A DNA stretch of 64,000 nt from Leptospira haakeii (GTDB taxonomy: Bacteria > Spirochaetota > Leptospiria > Leptospirales > Leptospiraceae). The position numbers and the translations under genes are program-made. This document shows positions 8,874 to 20,019 of this stretch, in pieces. The notes under the pieces were generated by a model, which saw nothing but the letters and a program-made list of their open reading frames with translations, made no database searches and was not told the DNA's origin. The stretch's first letter is position 1. Every line of letters starts with the position of its first letter. The stretch spans positions 84,370 to 148,369 of the forward strand of contig NZ_NPEG01000008.1 of the NCBI RefSeq assembly GCF_002812045.1, written 5' to 3'.

Positions 8874-10100
8874 TTACAGAGCGCTGATACGACGAATTGC
8901 TTCGATCACATCGTCTTTTTTTCCGAAGGCGGAAAGTCTGAAATAACCTTCTCCTGCAGGTCCAAAACCTGAGCCTGGAGTTCCTACCACCTGAGCCTTC
9001 TCCAATAATTGGTCGAAGAAATCCCAAGAACTAAGATTATTCGGGGTTTTGAGCCAGATATAAGGAGCGTTCACTCCTCCGAATACATCGTATCCGGCCT
9101 TGATCAATCCTTCGCGGATCAATTTAGCATTACTCATATAAGTATCGATGCTTGCTCGGATTTCTTTTTTACCTTGAGGAGAATAGATTGCCTCGGCCGC
9201 TTTTTGGGTCACATAAGAAACACCATTAAATTTGGTGGTATGTCTTCTGCTCCAAAGTTGCCCTATGGAAACTTTCTGGCCGTCTTTTGTTTTGCCCTTT
9301 AATTCTTTAGGGATTACGATATAAGCACAACGAAGCCCAGTAAATCCTGCGGTTTTGGAGAAGGAACGGAATTCTATTGCGACCTCTCTTGCTCCTTCTA
9401 CTTCGTAAATGGATCTTGGAACTCCCGGTTCAGAAATAAATGCTTCGTAGGCAGAATCATAAAGAATGATACTATTATTCTTTTTAGCGTATTCCACCCA
9501 AGCTTTGAGAGATTCTTTAGAAGCCACCGTCCCGGTTGGATTATTAGGAAAACATAAATAGATTAAGTCCGGTCTTTCTTTCGGGAAATCAGGTTGGAAT
9601 CCATTCTCTTTCGTGGAAGGCATATAGATCAAATTAGCATATCTTCCGTCGGGACCTGCTTCTCCAGTTCTTCCTGCCATCACGTTTGTGTCCACATAGA
9701 CTGGATATACAGGATCTCCGATCGCAATCTTTGCATCTTGGGAAAATATTTCTTGGATATTTCCGCAGTCACATTTGGATCCGTCGGATACGAAAATTTC
9801 ACTCTCGTCCAGTTTTACACCCAGAGGCGCATAATCATTATCTGCGATCGCTTTGAGTAAGAAAGAATATCCTTGTTCAGGTCCATATCCGTGGAATCCT
9901 TCAGGAGTTCCCATTTCTTTGGAAGAAGAAACAAGTGCATCCACAACGGATGGAGCCAATGGAAGAGTAACGTCACCGATCCCAAGTCGGATGATCTTTG
10001 AGTTAGGATGTTTTTCGGAATAAACTTTTACTCTTCTTGCAATCTCCGGGAAAAGATATCCCGCTTTTAATTTCAGATAATTTTCGTTTATATTCGCCAT
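8874..10100 (-). CDS. dapL: LL-diaminopimelate aminotransferase
   Basis: 408 residues, the usual DapL length. This PLP enzyme converts tetrahydrodipicolinate directly to LL-diaminopimelate, so lysine and peptidoglycan precursor synthesis skip the succinylated steps; the pathway is known in Leptospira, Chlamydia and plants. Visible motifs: [12 protein letters not shown] near the N-terminus, [18 protein letters not shown], and [16 protein letters not shown] with the PLP-binding Lys at about residue 250. The start follows the DUF2203 stop by 4 bp, giving a pyrB-DUF2203-dapL operon. Confidence 0.95.
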   Translation of the reverse strand: MANINENYLKLKAGYLFPEIARRVKVYSEKHPNSKIIRLGIGDVTLPLAPSVVDALVSSSKEMGTPEGFHGYGPEQGYSFLLKAIADNDYAPLGVKLDESEIFVSDGSKCDCGNIQEIFSQDAKIAIGDPVYPVYVDTNVMAGRTGEAGPDGRYANLIYMPSTKENGFQPDFPKERPDLIYLCFPNNPTGTVASKESLKAWVEYAKKNNSIILYDSAYEAFISEPGVPRSIYEVEGAREVAIEFRSFSKTAGFTGLRCAYIVIPKELKGKTKDGQKVSIGQLWSRRHTTKFNGVSYVTQKAAEAIYSPQGKKEIRASIDTYMSNAKLIREGLIKAGYDVFGGVNAPYIWLKTPNNLSSWDFFDQLLEKAQVVGTPGSGFGPAGEGYFRLSAFGKKDDVIEAIRRISAL

Positions 10101-10104
10101 TGAA

Positions 10105-10464
10105 TTATTCGTAGTCCTCGTCTATGTTTTGGATCGGTTTGCGTCCTGCAAAACCCTCGTCGTATCCGTGTTCGAAAAGAAGGTCTTCTTCTCCCAGATG
10201 CCAACAATAATAACCTTTTCCGTTATCGAAGTCCACGAGCCAAAGCCCTTTGACCTCTATACCAAGTTCCCGGATTTTTCCGGACCATTCCACCAATAGT
10301 TCTTCAACTTTGGCTTCCCTGGCTTCTTGCTCATTTTCTTGGTATAAACCGTTTTTCAGTTCTTGGTGAACCTTTCCCACGGTTTCGTAAAATTCTTCCG
10401 TGATAGATCTGACATAGGGTAGAATTTTACGTGCTTCTTCGTATGTCCAGATCTTACGTTCCAT
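10105..10464 (-). CDS. DUF2203 family protein
   Basis: 119 residues, close to the normal DUF2203 length. It starts with [23 protein letters not shown], here read as the family's typical helix, and contains [13 protein letters not shown] followed by [27 protein letters not shown], the most conserved part. No catalytic role has been established for the family. It is packed between pyrB (10 bp away) and dapL (4 bp away), so it is co-transcribed with both. Confidence 0.88.
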   Translation of the reverse strand: MERKIWTYEEARKILPYVRSITEEFYETVGKVHQELKNGLYQENEQEAREAKVEELLVEWSGKIRELGIEVKGLWLVDFDNGKGYYCWHLGEEDLLFEHGYDEGFAGRKPIQNIDEDYE

Positions 10465-10474
10465 TTTACTATGT

Positions 10475-11401
10475 TTAAAAACGAACGCCCAGCGAAAGAC
10501 AGAGTAACGTCATTCTACTCACCACTCCGTATTTTGCCTGACGGAAGTATGCTGCGTTCGGAAGATCATCCACGTCTGTAGAAAGTTCATTCACTCTTGG
10601 AAGAGGATGCAGAACAGTGGTTTCTTTTTTAGATGCAAGTATCAATTCTTTGTTCAACTTGAAGGATTCTTTTAATCTTTCGTATTCTCTATGATCCGGA
10701 AATCTTTCTTCTTGGATACGAGTCACATAAGCAATATCGCATTCCCAAACTTTTTTGATATCGTCCGATTCTTCGAAAGTGATAGGGAATCCATCAAGTC
10801 CCTTCTTATAAGACTCAGGAAGAGAAAGTTCAGGCGGAGAAATCAGATATAAGTGAACTTTATAATGACGTAATAGATTGATCAAACTATGGATCGTTCT
10901 TCCATATTTCAGATCTCCGATGAATGCAAGAGTGAGTCCGTCCAATTTTCCTTTTTCGGAAATGATGGTGTATAGGTCCAAAAGTGCTTGAGTCGGGTGT
11001 TGTCCTGCTCCATCTCCTGCGTTTATCACAGGAATTTTAACTGCACCAGCAGCAATTCTGGAAGAACCTTCGACTGGATGTCGGATCACCGCGATATCTG
11101 CGTAAGCTTCTACCATTTTCATGGTATCGTATAAGGTCTCGCCTTTGGAGATGGAAGAAAATTGGAAACCTACTGTGGAGATTACCCTTCCCCCCAACCT
11201 TTCCATGGCGGCCTCGAATGAAAGTCTCGTTCTTGTAGAAGCTTCGAAAAAAAGAGAAGCCAGAAGTTTACCTTCTAAAATCCCAAAGGCCTTATTTTGC
11301 TCCACCAGCCTTTCCATCTCTCGAGTTCTCTCGACTAAAAAGTCTAGATCCTCTTTGGAGAACTGGTCTGTATCCAGGATGTTCTTATGCTCGTACGCCA
11401 T
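10475..11401 (-). CDS. pyrB: Aspartate carbamoyltransferase catalytic subunit
   Basis: 308 residues. It catalyses carbamoyl phosphate plus aspartate to carbamoyl aspartate, the first committed step of pyrimidine synthesis. Carbamoyl-phosphate site [13 protein letters not shown], then [26 protein letters not shown] and the C-terminal [16 protein letters not shown] are all present. No regulatory subunit gene (pyrI) is adjacent. It is the first gene of the tight minus-strand group pyrB-DUF2203-dapL. The 212-bp region upstream carries a large inverted repeat and the terminator of the preceding RND gene. Confidence 0.96.
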   Translation of the reverse strand: MAYEHKNILDTDQFSKEDLDFLVERTREMERLVEQNKAFGILEGKLLASLFFEASTRTRLSFEAAMERLGGRVISTVGFQFSSISKGETLYDTMKMVEAYADIAVIRHPVEGSSRIAAGAVKIPVINAGDGAGQHPTQALLDLYTIISEKGKLDGLTLAFIGDLKYGRTIHSLINLLRHYKVHLYLISPPELSLPESYKKGLDGFPITFEESDDIKKVWECDIAYVTRIQEERFPDHREYERLKESFKLNKELILASKKETTVLHPLPRVNELSTDVDDLPNAAYFRQAKYGVVSRMTLLCLSLGVRF

Positions 11402-11499
11402 TTTCTGGACAGATTGATGCGAGGTGAAAGGGAGGCAAGAGAATTAAAAGGAAGCGTTTCACACAAAGAAACAGAGCCAGAAAGAGACACAGCGTTTTA

Positions 11500-11575
11500 T
11501 CACACAGAGCCACCAAGACACAGAGTCGGGTTTACTAAAATTCAAACCCCTCTGCGGTTCTGTGCCTCTGTGTGA
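11500..11575. repeat. Large imperfect inverted repeat of the CACAGAG family
   Basis: The left arm at 11500-11533 begins TCACACAGAG. The right arm at 11544-11575 ends CTCTGTGTGA. The reverse complement of the right arm aligns with the left over most of its length, around a 10-nt AT-rich loop. A further degenerate copy precedes it (TTCACACAAAGAAACAGAG, 11459-11477). This is the clearest member of the dispersed repeat also seen at 20833-20901. Confidence 0.7.
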
Positions 11576-11609
11576 AAAAGTCTCAGAGCTTTTTAAACCT
11601 CTGAGACTT
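11574..11609 (-). terminator. Rho-independent terminator of the RND transporter gene
   Basis: On the minus strand an 11-bp perfect stem (AAGTCTCAGAG/CTCTGAGACTT) with a 10-nt loop is followed by a T run. It begins 4 bp after the RND stop codon, so it should end the desaturase-RND transcript before pyrB. Confidence 0.85.
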
Positions 11610-11613
11610 ACTC

Positions 11614-14600
11614 TTAATGGTGCTTAGGGACCGGCTTAGTTGTAAAACCTAACTTAGTTCTCAAATTTGAGAATACTGAAAGTGTTACAGGAACATAAAG
11701 TAAACTTCCGAGAGTTCCAAATCCAAGTCCCCAACCTAAAGCCAAGGTCATTGGGATCAATACCGGATCCGATCCACCCACACTATATGCTGTAGGAAGA
11801 AGTCCCGCAACAGTGGTCAAGGTAGTCAGTAGGATAGGACGGAACCTTCGGCGACTTGCTTCGAGTAAGATCTCATCCAAAGGTGCGTTGGAAGATTTGC
11901 GTATCGAATCGATACAATCCACAAGCACGATGGACGCGTTTACCAAAACTCCAGCAAGTCCGATGATACCGATCATAGCTAAGAAGCTGAATGCCTTTCC
12001 GGATAATACAAATCCTGCTACGATCCCCACAAATCCAAGTGGGATTGTACTCAAGATCAGTATAGGCCTTACCACATTCTGCAAAGTTAATGCAAGAATG
12101 ATAAAAATGCCAAGTAAGGCGATGAGCCCGGCTTTCCCAAGAGAGGCCATGGATCTTTGTGTGTCCTTCTCCTCTCCTCCGAATACGATAGAAACTCCAG
12201 GATATTGTCTCTCGATCAAAGGTTTGAACTCGTCGATCACCTTTTGGTTTGCTTCTCTGGAAGTCATACCTGTTTCGATCTTGATATCCGCGTTCACAGT
12301 GACAGCTCTTTCGAAATCCCTATGTGAAAGTAATTCAGGAGAATCCTTCAGATCCATTCTGGAAATTTTTGCAAGGTTAGTGATATTTCCTGCTTTGTTC
12401 CTAAGTGGAATACTTTTGACTTCTTCCGGATTTTTACGGAAGTTCTTATCATACATCACTCTCAGATAAATTTTAGTTTTACCTTGCCGAACATTACCTG
12501 CTCTTTCTCCGTCGTATGCCGTCCTCAGCATATTTGCGGCGGAGAAGGTAGACACTCCGGTAAAACTTTCCAGCCCTTCGTCCAACTGGATGTACATCTG
12601 TTTTCGTCCATTCCTATAATCGTCACGAACCGAGTGAACCCCTTTGATCCCTTTTAAGAAAGATTGCAGATCTGCTGAAACTTTTTTAAGTACTTCATAA
12701 TCTTTTCCTAATACACCTATCGTAATCGGTGCTCCGATCGGAGGAGCCATTGCCATTTCCTCCAAATAGACATCGGAGAGTCCCGGTGTTTTTCGAATAT
12801 CATCCTCGATGGAGGCTAATATTTCGGAGGCTTTTCTCACCCTTTTCGATTCCGGGGTAAGATATACCATGATCACTCCCAAGTTCTCTCCGAATCTGGA
12901 AAGTGGATCATCTGGATCCGTTTGTTGCACTCCGATCTTGGTGGAATAGCTTACCAATTCTTCTTTAGGGATCTTTTTCAAGATCTCTTCCATATATTTC
13001 ATCTTATCTCTAGTTTGGAAGATACGAGAAGAAGGAGGAAACTCTGCCTTGATCAAGAAGATCTCAATATCTTCTTTCGGGAAAAGAATAAAGTCCATTT
13101 GGGACATTACTCCGCAAGAACCCATGACCACGAATATGATCGCAAAGAATGATTTGTTTCGATTTCGGATCGTCAAAGCAACGAAATCCGCAAACCTCTC
13201 CTCCATTCTTGCAAAGAATGCATCCAAGGATTTTCTGAACTTGGAGGACCTCTTCAATTCATCCGGAGTTTTTGCGAATGCCGCAATTCTTGCCGGAAGA
13301 AACAAGAAGGACTCAATCAAACTCGCAGTTAATGCGATGATCACCACGAGCGGGATCTGCCAGATAAATTTCCCCATGATCCCTGCCATGAATAACATCG
13401 GGAGGAATGCGGCGACGGTAGTAAGATAAGATCCGAAGATCGGCACCAACATCTCTGTAGTTCCTTTCAAGGCGGCAGATGTTTTATCCATCTTCTCACC
13501 CAAATAAGTATAGATGTTTTCCGAAATTACGATGGAGTTATCTACAAGCATCCCGAGCGAGATGATAAGTCCCATCATGGAGATCATGTTGAATGAAACA
13601 TCAAAGAAAGGAAGTGCTGCAAATGTCATTAGCATCGACAAAGGCAATGACATAGAAGTCAAAGTTGCCGTTCTAAAATCTAAGAACAAAAACAAGATCC
13701 CAAAAACGATCAAAAATCCGATAAGTGCGTTAGAAGAAACCACATTCAATCTGTTCTTGGTTCTTTTGGCCTCATCATTTAATTTGAATGTTTTAATACT
13801 TTCAGGATAAATTTTTTCAAGTTCCTTTAGTCTAGCTTGGACATTGTCTGCGACTTCAATTGCATCTGCTCTTTCCTTTTTGATAACGGAAAGGACCAAG
13901 CCCTGCTGACCATTTGCAATCGCAAGGAATCTAGGATATTCGAATGTATCTTCAACCCTTGCCAGATTTCCGATACGAACAGTGGAAAATATATCATTCG
14001 TCCTGACCGGGATTTTTCCTATCTCAGTAGGATTTTTAAATTCTCCATCGATCCTGAGATCAAACGCATTCTCAGAATCCACGGAACCCGCAGGCAAATT
14101 AATATTACGAGTTCGGATCGTTCTTGTGATATCGGAAAGATCCAATTGGTATTGTTTCAACCTGTCCGCATTTACAAGTATATGCCATTCTCTATCACGT
14201 TTTCCGAATACGTCCACTCTGGCAATCCCTGGGATCTTCTCCAATTCCAGTTCTATAAATTCAGCGATTGTATGAAGTTCTATTTCGTCCTTACCACCAT
14301 AAACGGAAAAGTCCATGATCGGGAATGAACCTGATTTTCTTTCCGTAATCTTAGGTTTTTCAGTTACCTGCGGAGGAAAATCGGAGATAGCATTGTCTAC
14401 CGCTCTTCGGATCTCATCCAAAACTTTTTCCGGATTTTTCTCCTCTAAGCTTACTCGAACATCTATATCCGAAACGGAGTTACGGGAGAAGGAACGGATC
14501 TCGTCTATACCGTCTATCTCCTTTATTTTTTCCTCGATTGGATACGTTACCCGTAATTCCACGTCCGCAGGAGAAGCTCCCGGGAATTTTGTGGTGATTA

Positions 14601-14739
14601 CGAGTTGTTTCATATCCACATTCGGAAAAGCGTCCCTACGTAAACCGCAAAGGGACATTCCCCCTGCAGCAACGATGAATATGACTCCCAAATACATGAA
14701 GAGTCTATTGTGAATGAAAGATTGTATTATCGTTCTCAT
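11614..14739 (-). CDS. RND-family efflux transporter (AcrB/HAE1-like)
   Basis: 1041 residues, the normal length of a trimeric proton-driven exporter of the inner membrane. TM1 lies at residues 12-30; a large periplasmic loop contains [24 protein letters not shown]; the TM4 motif is [15 protein letters not shown], with the proton-relay Asp as in drug exporters; a second loop and TM7-12 follow. The single TM4 Asp argues for HAE1-type drug or lipid substrates rather than metals. No membrane-fusion gene is adjacent, and the nearest TolC-like gene is at 24962. The start lies 12 bp after the desaturase stop, so the two form an operon, which hints at export of lipids or at membrane homeostasis. It ends at a strong terminator. 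Confidence 0.9.
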   Translation of the reverse strand: MRTIIQSFIHNRLFMYLGVIFIVAAGGMSLCGLRRDAFPNVDMKQLVITTKFPGASPADVELRVTYPIEEKIKEIDGIDEIRSFSRNSVSDIDVRVSLEEKNPEKVLDEIRRAVDNAISDFPPQVTEKPKITERKSGSFPIMDFSVYGGKDEIELHTIAEFIELELEKIPGIARVDVFGKRDREWHILVNADRLKQYQLDLSDITRTIRTRNINLPAGSVDSENAFDLRIDGEFKNPTEIGKIPVRTNDIFSTVRIGNLARVEDTFEYPRFLAIANGQQGLVLSVIKKERADAIEVADNVQARLKELEKIYPESIKTFKLNDEAKRTKNRLNVVSSNALIGFLIVFGILFLFLDFRTATLTSMSLPLSMLMTFAALPFFDVSFNMISMMGLIISLGMLVDNSIVISENIYTYLGEKMDKTSAALKGTTEMLVPIFGSYLTTVAAFLPMLFMAGIMGKFIWQIPLVVIIALTASLIESFLFLPARIAAFAKTPDELKRSSKFRKSLDAFFARMEERFADFVALTIRNRNKSFFAIIFVVMGSCGVMSQMDFILFPKEDIEIFLIKAEFPPSSRIFQTRDKMKYMEEILKKIPKEELVSYSTKIGVQQTDPDDPLSRFGENLGVIMVYLTPESKRVRKASEILASIEDDIRKTPGLSDVYLEEMAMAPPIGAPITIGVLGKDYEVLKKVSADLQSFLKGIKGVHSVRDDYRNGRKQMYIQLDEGLESFTGVSTFSAANMLRTAYDGERAGNVRQGKTKIYLRVMYDKNFRKNPEEVKSIPLRNKAGNITNLAKISRMDLKDSPELLSHRDFERAVTVNADIKIETGMTSREANQKVIDEFKPLIERQYPGVSIVFGGEEKDTQRSMASLGKAGLIALLGIFIILALTLQNVVRPILILSTIPLGFVGIVAGFVLSGKAFSFLAMIGIIGLAGVLVNASIVLVDCIDSIRKSSNAPLDEILLEASRRRFRPILLTTLTTVAGLLPTAYSVGGSDPVLIPMTLALGWGLGFGTLGSLLYVPVTLSVFSNLRTKLGFTTKPVPKHH

Positions 14740-14750
14740 ATGTTTTCTTT

Positions 14751-15692
14751 TTATTTAGAAATTTTTCCATCCAAAGGTTCTAAGAGCCCGCCCCATTGGC
14801 TCCATGCTTGTTTCATAAAACTTTTGTCCCAGGTTTCTCCGCAAACCTCCATTTGTTTCGGTAATCGATCCCAGGAACATCCCGGGAATCTATGATGAAT
14901 CCTATGATAATTAAAATGTAAGAAGAAAGCACTTACCGTTTTCGGTAGAGTTAAATTAAAGGCCGAATTTTTATCATTAATTTCTTTCCCGTAATGATAC
15001 GCATTATCGAAAAATGATATAAAAAAAGATCTACTCAAAAGTAGGAATACCAACAAAGGCCAATTATTTCCAAACAACCAGAAAGAAGGAATATAAAGTG
15101 CCAATATCCATAATATATCTTTTCTCAGTTCTTCCAAAATTTCAGGCCGATAGATCCATTTAAAAAAACCTTCTTCAATAGGATACTCGATGAATCGATC
15201 CACGATCGGTTTCGTCCAACGAGAAGGTAATGAAAGTAAAAGCCCAGTCCCAACTTCGAAAATGTAAGTCGCTACAGTAATCCTGAAATAATAATTCAAA
15301 CTCTGGAACCATCTTGGTTTTCGAGAATTTGGATTATAAAACTCAATCCGATCTCCAGGTTCTCTATTGAACTTATGATGCATCAGATGACTACATTTCA
15401 AAACCGAATAAGGAGCCCCGAACACGATACAAAGAAACCTTCCCCAAAAATGATTCTGCTTTCTTTCGTTCGAAAAATTCCCGTGGATACTTTCGTGGAT
15501 CAGATTCCAAAAAGTATAGGATACTGGCCCTAAAGCAAAAGCAAAAACCCAAGCCATCCAATTGGGAAAACCACCAAATAATAGACCCAATGGTAACAAA
15601 AAATGGAAGCTTATAAATAAAAATAGGACCAAAAGCGAAAGTATTCTATTTTTCGCAAATGGCAGGTCCCTGATCTGTATTGAAGCTTCCAT
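14751..15692 (-). CDS. Membrane fatty acid desaturase
   Basis: 313 residues. The three histidine boxes of di-iron acyl desaturases are present: HESIH at 66-70, HLMHH at 102-106, and [13 protein letters not shown] at about 260-272. Hydrophobic segments lie at about 20-60 and 190-225. The family introduces double bonds into fatty acyl chains or hydroxylates them at the inner membrane. It is the first gene of a two-gene unit with the RND transporter and is divergent from the metallo-beta-lactamase-fold gene. The 192-bp divergent region contains ATCGGT and ACCGAT half-sites (about 15754-15786), a possible but weak operator. Confidence 0.88.
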   Translation of the reverse strand: MEASIQIRDLPFAKNRILSLLVLFLFISFHFLLPLGLLFGGFPNWMAWVFAFALGPVSYTFWNLIHESIHGNFSNERKQNHFWGRFLCIVFGAPYSVLKCSHLMHHKFNREPGDRIEFYNPNSRKPRWFQSLNYYFRITVATYIFEVGTGLLLSLPSRWTKPIVDRFIEYPIEEGFFKWIYRPEILEELRKDILWILALYIPSFWLFGNNWPLLVFLLLSRSFFISFFDNAYHYGKEINDKNSAFNLTLPKTVSAFFLHFNYHRIHHRFPGCSWDRLPKQMEVCGETWDKSFMKQAWSQWGGLLEPLDGKISK

Positions 15693-15884
15693 TTAGGATA
15701 GAACGGGTGAGAGCTGAATTTTCTGCAAGCAACCTGCTAAACTAAGGTGCGGCGACATCGGTCGGTTTGAAAAAAAATATACCGATCTAATGCGGCCCAG
15801 AAGAATAGAAATAAATTGATTAAGCCTATTTCTTTTAGAAAAAATTAGGCTCCAAAAATGTTACAATAGGTCCAAAACAACAAT

Positions 15885-16991
15885 ATGACTTTAATATTCC
15901 ATTCCGCGACTCTCTTACTCGCAATTTCATTATTTTATTGTTTTCCATTGGATCCGGACAGAGTAAAGTCCCCCAGTTATAAAGAAGGCAGATATCATAA
16001 TTTAGATCCGGATGAAGAATTGCAGGGAAAGTCCCCATTGGCTATCTTACGTTGGAAGCTTTGGGGACCTAAAGATCCTCCTGCAGTAGAAGGACTCACA
16101 GAAGAACTCCCAACAGTTCTGGAAAGAAACTCTAAAGACCTGATCGCTCCGGAAGGAAAGGTAAGAGTAGTATGGTTCGGACATGCCACAGTTTGGATCT
16201 CTTCTACTAAAAATGGAAAAACAGTAAACGTCATGACTGACCCTATCTTTGACGCTCCAATCTTAGTGACTAGACTTGTCAAACTCCCTATTCCAAAAGA
16301 GGATCTTCCTCCGGTCGACTATGTAGTGGTAAGTCATGCTCATAGAGACCATTTGGATAGAGATACATTAAGATATTTAAGAAGTAAAAATCCGAACGTA
16401 CAGATACTTCTTCCTTCCGGAATGAAATCATTTTCAGAAGAAGAAAATTTAGGCTCCACTGTTTCCCAAGAATTAGGCCGGGTGAGCACTAAGGGATCCG
16501 TAAAGATCACATTTCTACCCGCCCACCACTGGAGTAGAATGGGAATCTCCGACACAAACCAATACTTCTGGGGAAGTTATTCTTTAGAAGCCCAGGGAAA
16601 GATCATCTACTTTGCGGGAGATACTGGATATTCTTCTCATTTTAAAAATATCTCGGAACGTTTGGGAAAACCTGTGGATCTTGCACTTCTTCCGATCGGA
16701 GCTTATAAGCCTAGATGGTTTATGAAATACGCACATATCGGACCAGAAGAAGCATTGATGGCGACCAAGGATCTAAATGCAAAGTCATTCGCACCTATCC
16801 ACTGGGGAACATTTCCTTTAGGAGATGATCTACCTAAGGAGCCTATGTTGGACCTCAAACAAAGGTTGTCCTTCCCCTCTTCTCCAGATACAAAAGGGAT
16901 CAACCCTCCTTCCGATGGAATTTCCTGGGGAAATAAGGACGGGGTCAAAATTGTACCGTGGACTATTGGAAGCGGGATAGACCTGGAATGA
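15885..16991 (+). CDS. Metallo-beta-lactamase-fold hydrolase, probable lipoprotein (NAPE-PLD/UlaG-like)
   Basis: 368 residues. The N-terminus is a signal sequence with a possible lipobox, LFYC (Cys19). Residues about 90-110 contain VVWFGHATVWI, characteristic of UlaG/NAPE-PLD-type members. The metal motif HAHRDHLD follows VDYVVVS; later ligands are in LPAHHWSRMG, YFAGDTGYSSHF and FAPIHWGTF. Known relatives cleave phosphodiesters such as N-acyl phosphatidylethanolamine. If it is lipidated, the enzyme would act in the periplasm or at the outer membrane, which is unusual for the group. It lies upstream of an outer-membrane protein gene, with a structured leader between. Confidence 0.85.
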   Translation: MTLIFHSATLLLAISLFYCFPLDPDRVKSPSYKEGRYHNLDPDEELQGKSPLAILRWKLWGPKDPPAVEGLTEELPTVLERNSKDLIAPEGKVRVVWFGHATVWISSTKNGKTVNVMTDPIFDAPILVTRLVKLPIPKEDLPPVDYVVVSHAHRDHLDRDTLRYLRSKNPNVQILLPSGMKSFSEEENLGSTVSQELGRVSTKGSVKITFLPAHHWSRMGISDTNQYFWGSYSLEAQGKIIYFAGDTGYSSHFKNISERLGKPVDLALLPIGAYKPRWFMKYAHIGPEEALMATKDLNAKSFAPIHWGTFPLGDDLPKEPMLDLKQRLSFPSSPDTKGINPPSDGISWGNKDGVKIVPWTIGSGIDLE

Positions 16992-17017
16992 TTTGGAAAT
17001 TTTTATCCTAAGAAAAA

Positions 17018-17078
17018 AAGGTGCCTCCCGGAACTATTCCTGAATTCTGGCATAGAACTGTGTCCAGGAGGCTTCCTT
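17018..17078 (+). promoter_or_regulatory. Leader hairpin that pairs the ribosome binding site of the outer-membrane protein gene
   Basis: The ribosome binding site AGGAGG at 17066-17071 lies 12 bases before the ATG at 17084. GCCTCC at 17023-17028 is the exact complement of GGAGGC at 17067-17072. The stem extends across a small internal loop with AAGG at 17018-17021 and CCTT at 17075-17078. The full ribosome binding site is therefore paired in the predicted RNA, with a 38-nt loop. This suggests translational control, such as a thermosensor or a ligand- or sRNA-opened switch. Seen directly by complementarity; function inferred. Confidence 0.5.
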
Positions 17079-17083
17079 CCAAA

Positions 17084-18064
17084 ATGAGATCCGAAATTAA
17101 ATCGTCATCTTTTATCCATTATATTATTTTAATACTACTGACCTTATCCACTTCCTTATTTGCCGTAGGGGGAGAAGAAAAACTAACTCCGCTACAGATA
17201 GCTCAGCCAAAAGGAACTTCTCAGCCCGGAGAAGCTAAAAAAGAAGAAAGAAGAGTGGACCAAAGAAAAGGTCGTTGGTCCTTCCAATGGGGTTATAATA
17301 GAGACTCATATACCCAAAGTGATATTAATTTCAAAGGACCTGGATATTCTTTTACCTTAAAAGATGTGGTTGCCCGGGACAAACCGGAAAGATTTTCTAC
17401 AGATGTTTATCTAAATCCTTCTCTTTGGGAAATCCCTCAGTATAATTTTAAACTTACTTATTATCTCACGGATAACCTATTCATTGCGTTCGGCCAAGAC
17501 CATATGAAATATGTAATGTCCAGAGGACAGGCTGCAAGCATCAGCGGATATATAGATCCTAATGCAATAGAATGGGCGAGGCTTCATACTTCTTTCGAGT
17601 CTGCACCTTATGCATTACTATTTCCGAATAATATAAATCAATTCGCAGGATACCATGGAGGAGAAACGGTCAATATCTCTCCTGACTTCCTGAAATTCGA
17701 ACACACAGATGGACTGAATTATCTATTCGTAGATCTAGGTTACATAGCACCTCTTTGGGTTTCTCCAAACGGAGAGAACGCGCTTAGCTTAGTAGGTTCT
17801 GTTGGAGCAGGACCAGTGGTTTGCAGAAGTGATGTGAGGCTTTTCGGAGAAGGTCATAATAATAGATTCCACCTTTCCGGATATGGAGTTTCAGGATATT
17901 CGGCACTTAGGATCGACTTATTCAAATCCTTCTTCTTCGAATTCGGAGCAAAAGGTGGATATATAGATCTTACAAGTATCTATACCACCGGAACATCTAA
18001 AGAGCGCGCCACTCAGAATTTCGGATTTGTGGAAATGATTGCCTCCGCAGGCATCACTTTTTAA
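17084..18064 (+). CDS. Probable outer-membrane beta-barrel protein
   Basis: I place the start at the ATG at 17084 rather than the in-frame GTG at 17021: the ATG has AGGAGG upstream and gives a clean signal peptide ([13 protein letters not shown] polar start, then [15 protein letters not shown]), whereas the GTG adds 21 non-signal residues. The 326-residue product has a charged linker ([12 protein letters not shown]), then alternating amphipathic strands ([59 protein letters not shown]). It ends in [12 protein letters not shown], with a terminal Phe as expected for BAM-assembled barrels. Family unknown; no pore motif recognised. Confidence 0.75.
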   Translation: MRSEIKSSSFIHYIILILLTLSTSLFAVGGEEKLTPLQIAQPKGTSQPGEAKKEERRVDQRKGRWSFQWGYNRDSYTQSDINFKGPGYSFTLKDVVARDKPERFSTDVYLNPSLWEIPQYNFKLTYYLTDNLFIAFGQDHMKYVMSRGQAASISGYIDPNAIEWARLHTSFESAPYALLFPNNINQFAGYHGGETVNISPDFLKFEHTDGLNYLFVDLGYIAPLWVSPNGENALSLVGSVGAGPVVCRSDVRLFGEGHNNRFHLSGYGVSGYSALRIDLFKSFFFEFGAKGGYIDLTSIYTTGTSKERATQNFGFVEMIASAGITF

Positions 18065-18075
18065 ACTTTCCCGAC

Positions 18076-18711
18076 ATGATCTCCGGACTACAAGGTTCCA
18101 TTCGAAAATTAGAAGTAGGCTCCGTAAACTTAGATGTTCACGGAGTAACTTATGAAATCGTAATTTCATTCAAGACCTATTGGGAGCTGAAAGAATTCCA
18201 AACTTCTGCAAAAGAAGTTCGGCTACATATCCATCATTCTATCAACGAAAGAGGACAAAAACTTTTTGGATTCCTACAAGAAAGGGATAAAGAATTTTTC
18301 AAAGTGATGAAAGGTCTGCACGGGATCGGAGAAATGACCGCACTCAAGGTGCTCTCCTTTTTCAGTCCTTGGGAATTGCATAAGATCGCATCATCCGGAG
18401 AAGCAAAGGATCTAGAAAAAATTCCAAAGGTCAGAGCCAAAACTTCCGAAAAAATCTTTTTCGAAGTAAAACAAAATCTCAAAAAACTGGAGCTGTTTTT
18501 GGAAGCAGGTCCAGAAGATCCTTCTATCCCCGAAACTTCGAAAGAAAGACTTCCTTCTCCTGAAGATCGTTTCAAAGAAACTGCAGTCCAGGCACTTGTT
18601 CAGCTCGGTTTCGAAGATAAATCTGCTCTCAAAGAAGTAGAAAAGGTCCTAAAAAAACAAAGTTTTACGGATACAGGAGAACTGATCCGAGAGATATTAA
18701 AAAATCTTTAA
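18076..18711 (+). CDS. ruvA: Holliday junction branch migration protein RuvA
   Basis: 211 residues. RuvA binds four-way junctions and recruits the RuvB motor. Residues 1-65 form the OB domain ([20 protein letters not shown]). Two helix-hairpin-helix motifs follow, [14 protein letters not shown] and [16 protein letters not shown]. An acidic linker leads to the C-terminal domain III that contacts RuvB ([20 protein letters not shown]). It starts 12 bp after the outer-membrane protein gene. No ruvB or ruvC is adjacent. Confidence 0.93.
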   Translation: MISGLQGSIRKLEVGSVNLDVHGVTYEIVISFKTYWELKEFQTSAKEVRLHIHHSINERGQKLFGFLQERDKEFFKVMKGLHGIGEMTALKVLSFFSPWELHKIASSGEAKDLEKIPKVRAKTSEKIFFEVKQNLKKLELFLEAGPEDPSIPETSKERLPSPEDRFKETAVQALVQLGFEDKSALKEVEKVLKKQSFTDTGELIREILKNL

Positions 18712-18723
18712 TTAGTTCTGACC

Positions 18724-18874
18724 TGTTGGAATTCCAACATAGAGATTGAGATCGCCCCCGCCCAAGTTCGGGTGGAGGAGGTGGGCTTGTGGGAGAAGCC
18801 ATTTCCCCTATATATGAAAATTCCCAAAATTACAACCCAAATTTCCACTCACTGCGCATGTAGGAACTCCAACA
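18724..18874. repeat. Two copies of the TGTAGGAACTCCAACA-type near-palindrome
   Basis: TGTTGGAATTCCAACA at 18724-18739 is a perfect 16-bp palindrome. TGTAGGAACTCCAACA at 18859-18874 is a near-copy. They bracket a 119-bp stretch that contains GC-rich CCCCGCCCA and GGAGGAGGTGGGC runs. The gap lies between the convergent ruvA and DUF819 genes. Other copies of the motif are at about 20237, 22745, 30352, 35464 and 35624. Confidence 0.6.
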
Positions 18875-18879
18875 AGTCC

Positions 18880-20019
18880 TCATCTCGCTAAAAACCAATA
18901 CACCGCTAAACCTAAATAATTCCCCACTGCATAACCGATCAACCCGGTCAAAATTCCTAAAATCAGCACGCCTCTATTACCAATTGCCGCCGCAACCGAA
19001 GGTACAAACGCAGGGCCATAAATACTGGAAACAGAAGTGATAATCCAAGTATCCACAGGGATCCTAAATAAAATCCCAAAAAGTAGATGAAGAAGGATCG
19101 CAATCGACATGGTAGCGAGAACGATCAACAGAACACCTGAAGCTCCCTTAACTAAACTTCCAAAATCCGCCAAAAACCCAATTGCAACGGAGAATATTAG
19201 AATAAAATAATACCCAACCGGATATGTATTTAAATTTCTTACTTTTTTAGAGAATGAAATCCCGATTCCCCAGGTAGTGATGCCTAGTAAGATCAAAGGT
19301 GCAGAAGAAGTCCCTAAAACCACTTGGGAAATCCCAAGGGAAGCAGCAAGTCCCAAAACGGAGAGAAAAATCCCGATCAATAGACGTAAAACAGGATTTT
19401 TAGGAGAAACCTGGACTTCCGAAAAGACTTCTCCTTCTTCTCCGCTTGCCACCTCAGGCTTTAGGAAAATGGAATATACTTTTTTGGAAAAGCTAAGAAG
19501 GAATAAAAGATAAGTTCCACCTATCAGAAGATCCACCGTGTTCACAAGTGCGATCGTCGCCTTTCCGGTATCCAAAGCTAAACCGATTGCATTCGAATTC
19601 GGAGTTCCTCCAGTGTATAAACCGGCAAGCATTCCACCTATTTTAGAAGATTCGGGATGTAAGGAGCTTAAGAAAAATCCCACGGAAACGGAAGAGATCG
19701 CAACTGCAATGCAAGATAGAAAGAAGGAGAATAATGCAAGTTTTGCTTCTTTAATACCTCTTCCAAAATCGGAAGAAGCAAGCAGGAGTGGGATTGCGAT
19801 CGGGATAGAAATTTCGGAAATTGTTTCGGCAATCTTCTTAGGCAAAAACTCGACTGGAATTAAGTTCCCCAATATAATCCCGGAAGCGTAGCATAGAACG
19901 ACAGGGCCGAAAAACCCCAACCATTTATACTTTCCGGAAAGACTTCCTGCAAGCCATGGGAATCCGAGAACAAATCCTAAAAATAAAACAGAGATTATCC
20001 AATGGACTACTTCTGACAT
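18880..20019 (-). CDS. DUF819 family integral membrane protein
   Basis: I prefer the ATG at 20019 (MSEVVHWIISVLF), which has AGGAGAGAAG immediately upstream, over the longer frame opening at 20085. The product is 379 residues with about 11-12 hydrophobic segments. The conserved DUF819 segment LAGLYTGGTPNSNAIGLALD lies near the first third, and NTYPVGYYFILIFSVAIGFLADF follows later. A symmetric second half carries SIYGPAFVPSVAAAIGNRG. The family has transporter-like inverted repeats but no assigned substrate. It is convergent with ruvA and has no close operon partner. Confidence 0.85.
   Translation of the reverse strand: MSEVVHWIISVLFLGFVLGFPWLAGSLSGKYKWLGFFGPVVLCYASGIILGNLIPVEFLPKKIAETISEISIPIAIPLLLASSDFGRGIKEAKLALFSFFLSCIAVAISSVSVGFFLSSLHPESSKIGGMLAGLYTGGTPNSNAIGLALDTGKATIALVNTVDLLIGGTYLLFLLSFSKKVYSIFLKPEVASGEEGEVFSEVQVSPKNPVLRLLIGIFLSVLGLAASLGISQVVLGTSSAPLILLGITTWGIGISFSKKVRNLNTYPVGYYFILIFSVAIGFLADFGSLVKGASGVLLIVLATMSIAILLHLLFGILFRIPVDTWIITSVSSIYGPAFVPSVAAAIGNRGVLILGILTGLIGYAVGNYLGLAVYWFLAR

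Noticed and set aside
17021..17083. GTG start at 17021 for the outer-membrane protein
   Set aside because: It would add 21 residues that do not form a signal peptide; AGGAGG and a clean signal sequence support the ATG at 17084.
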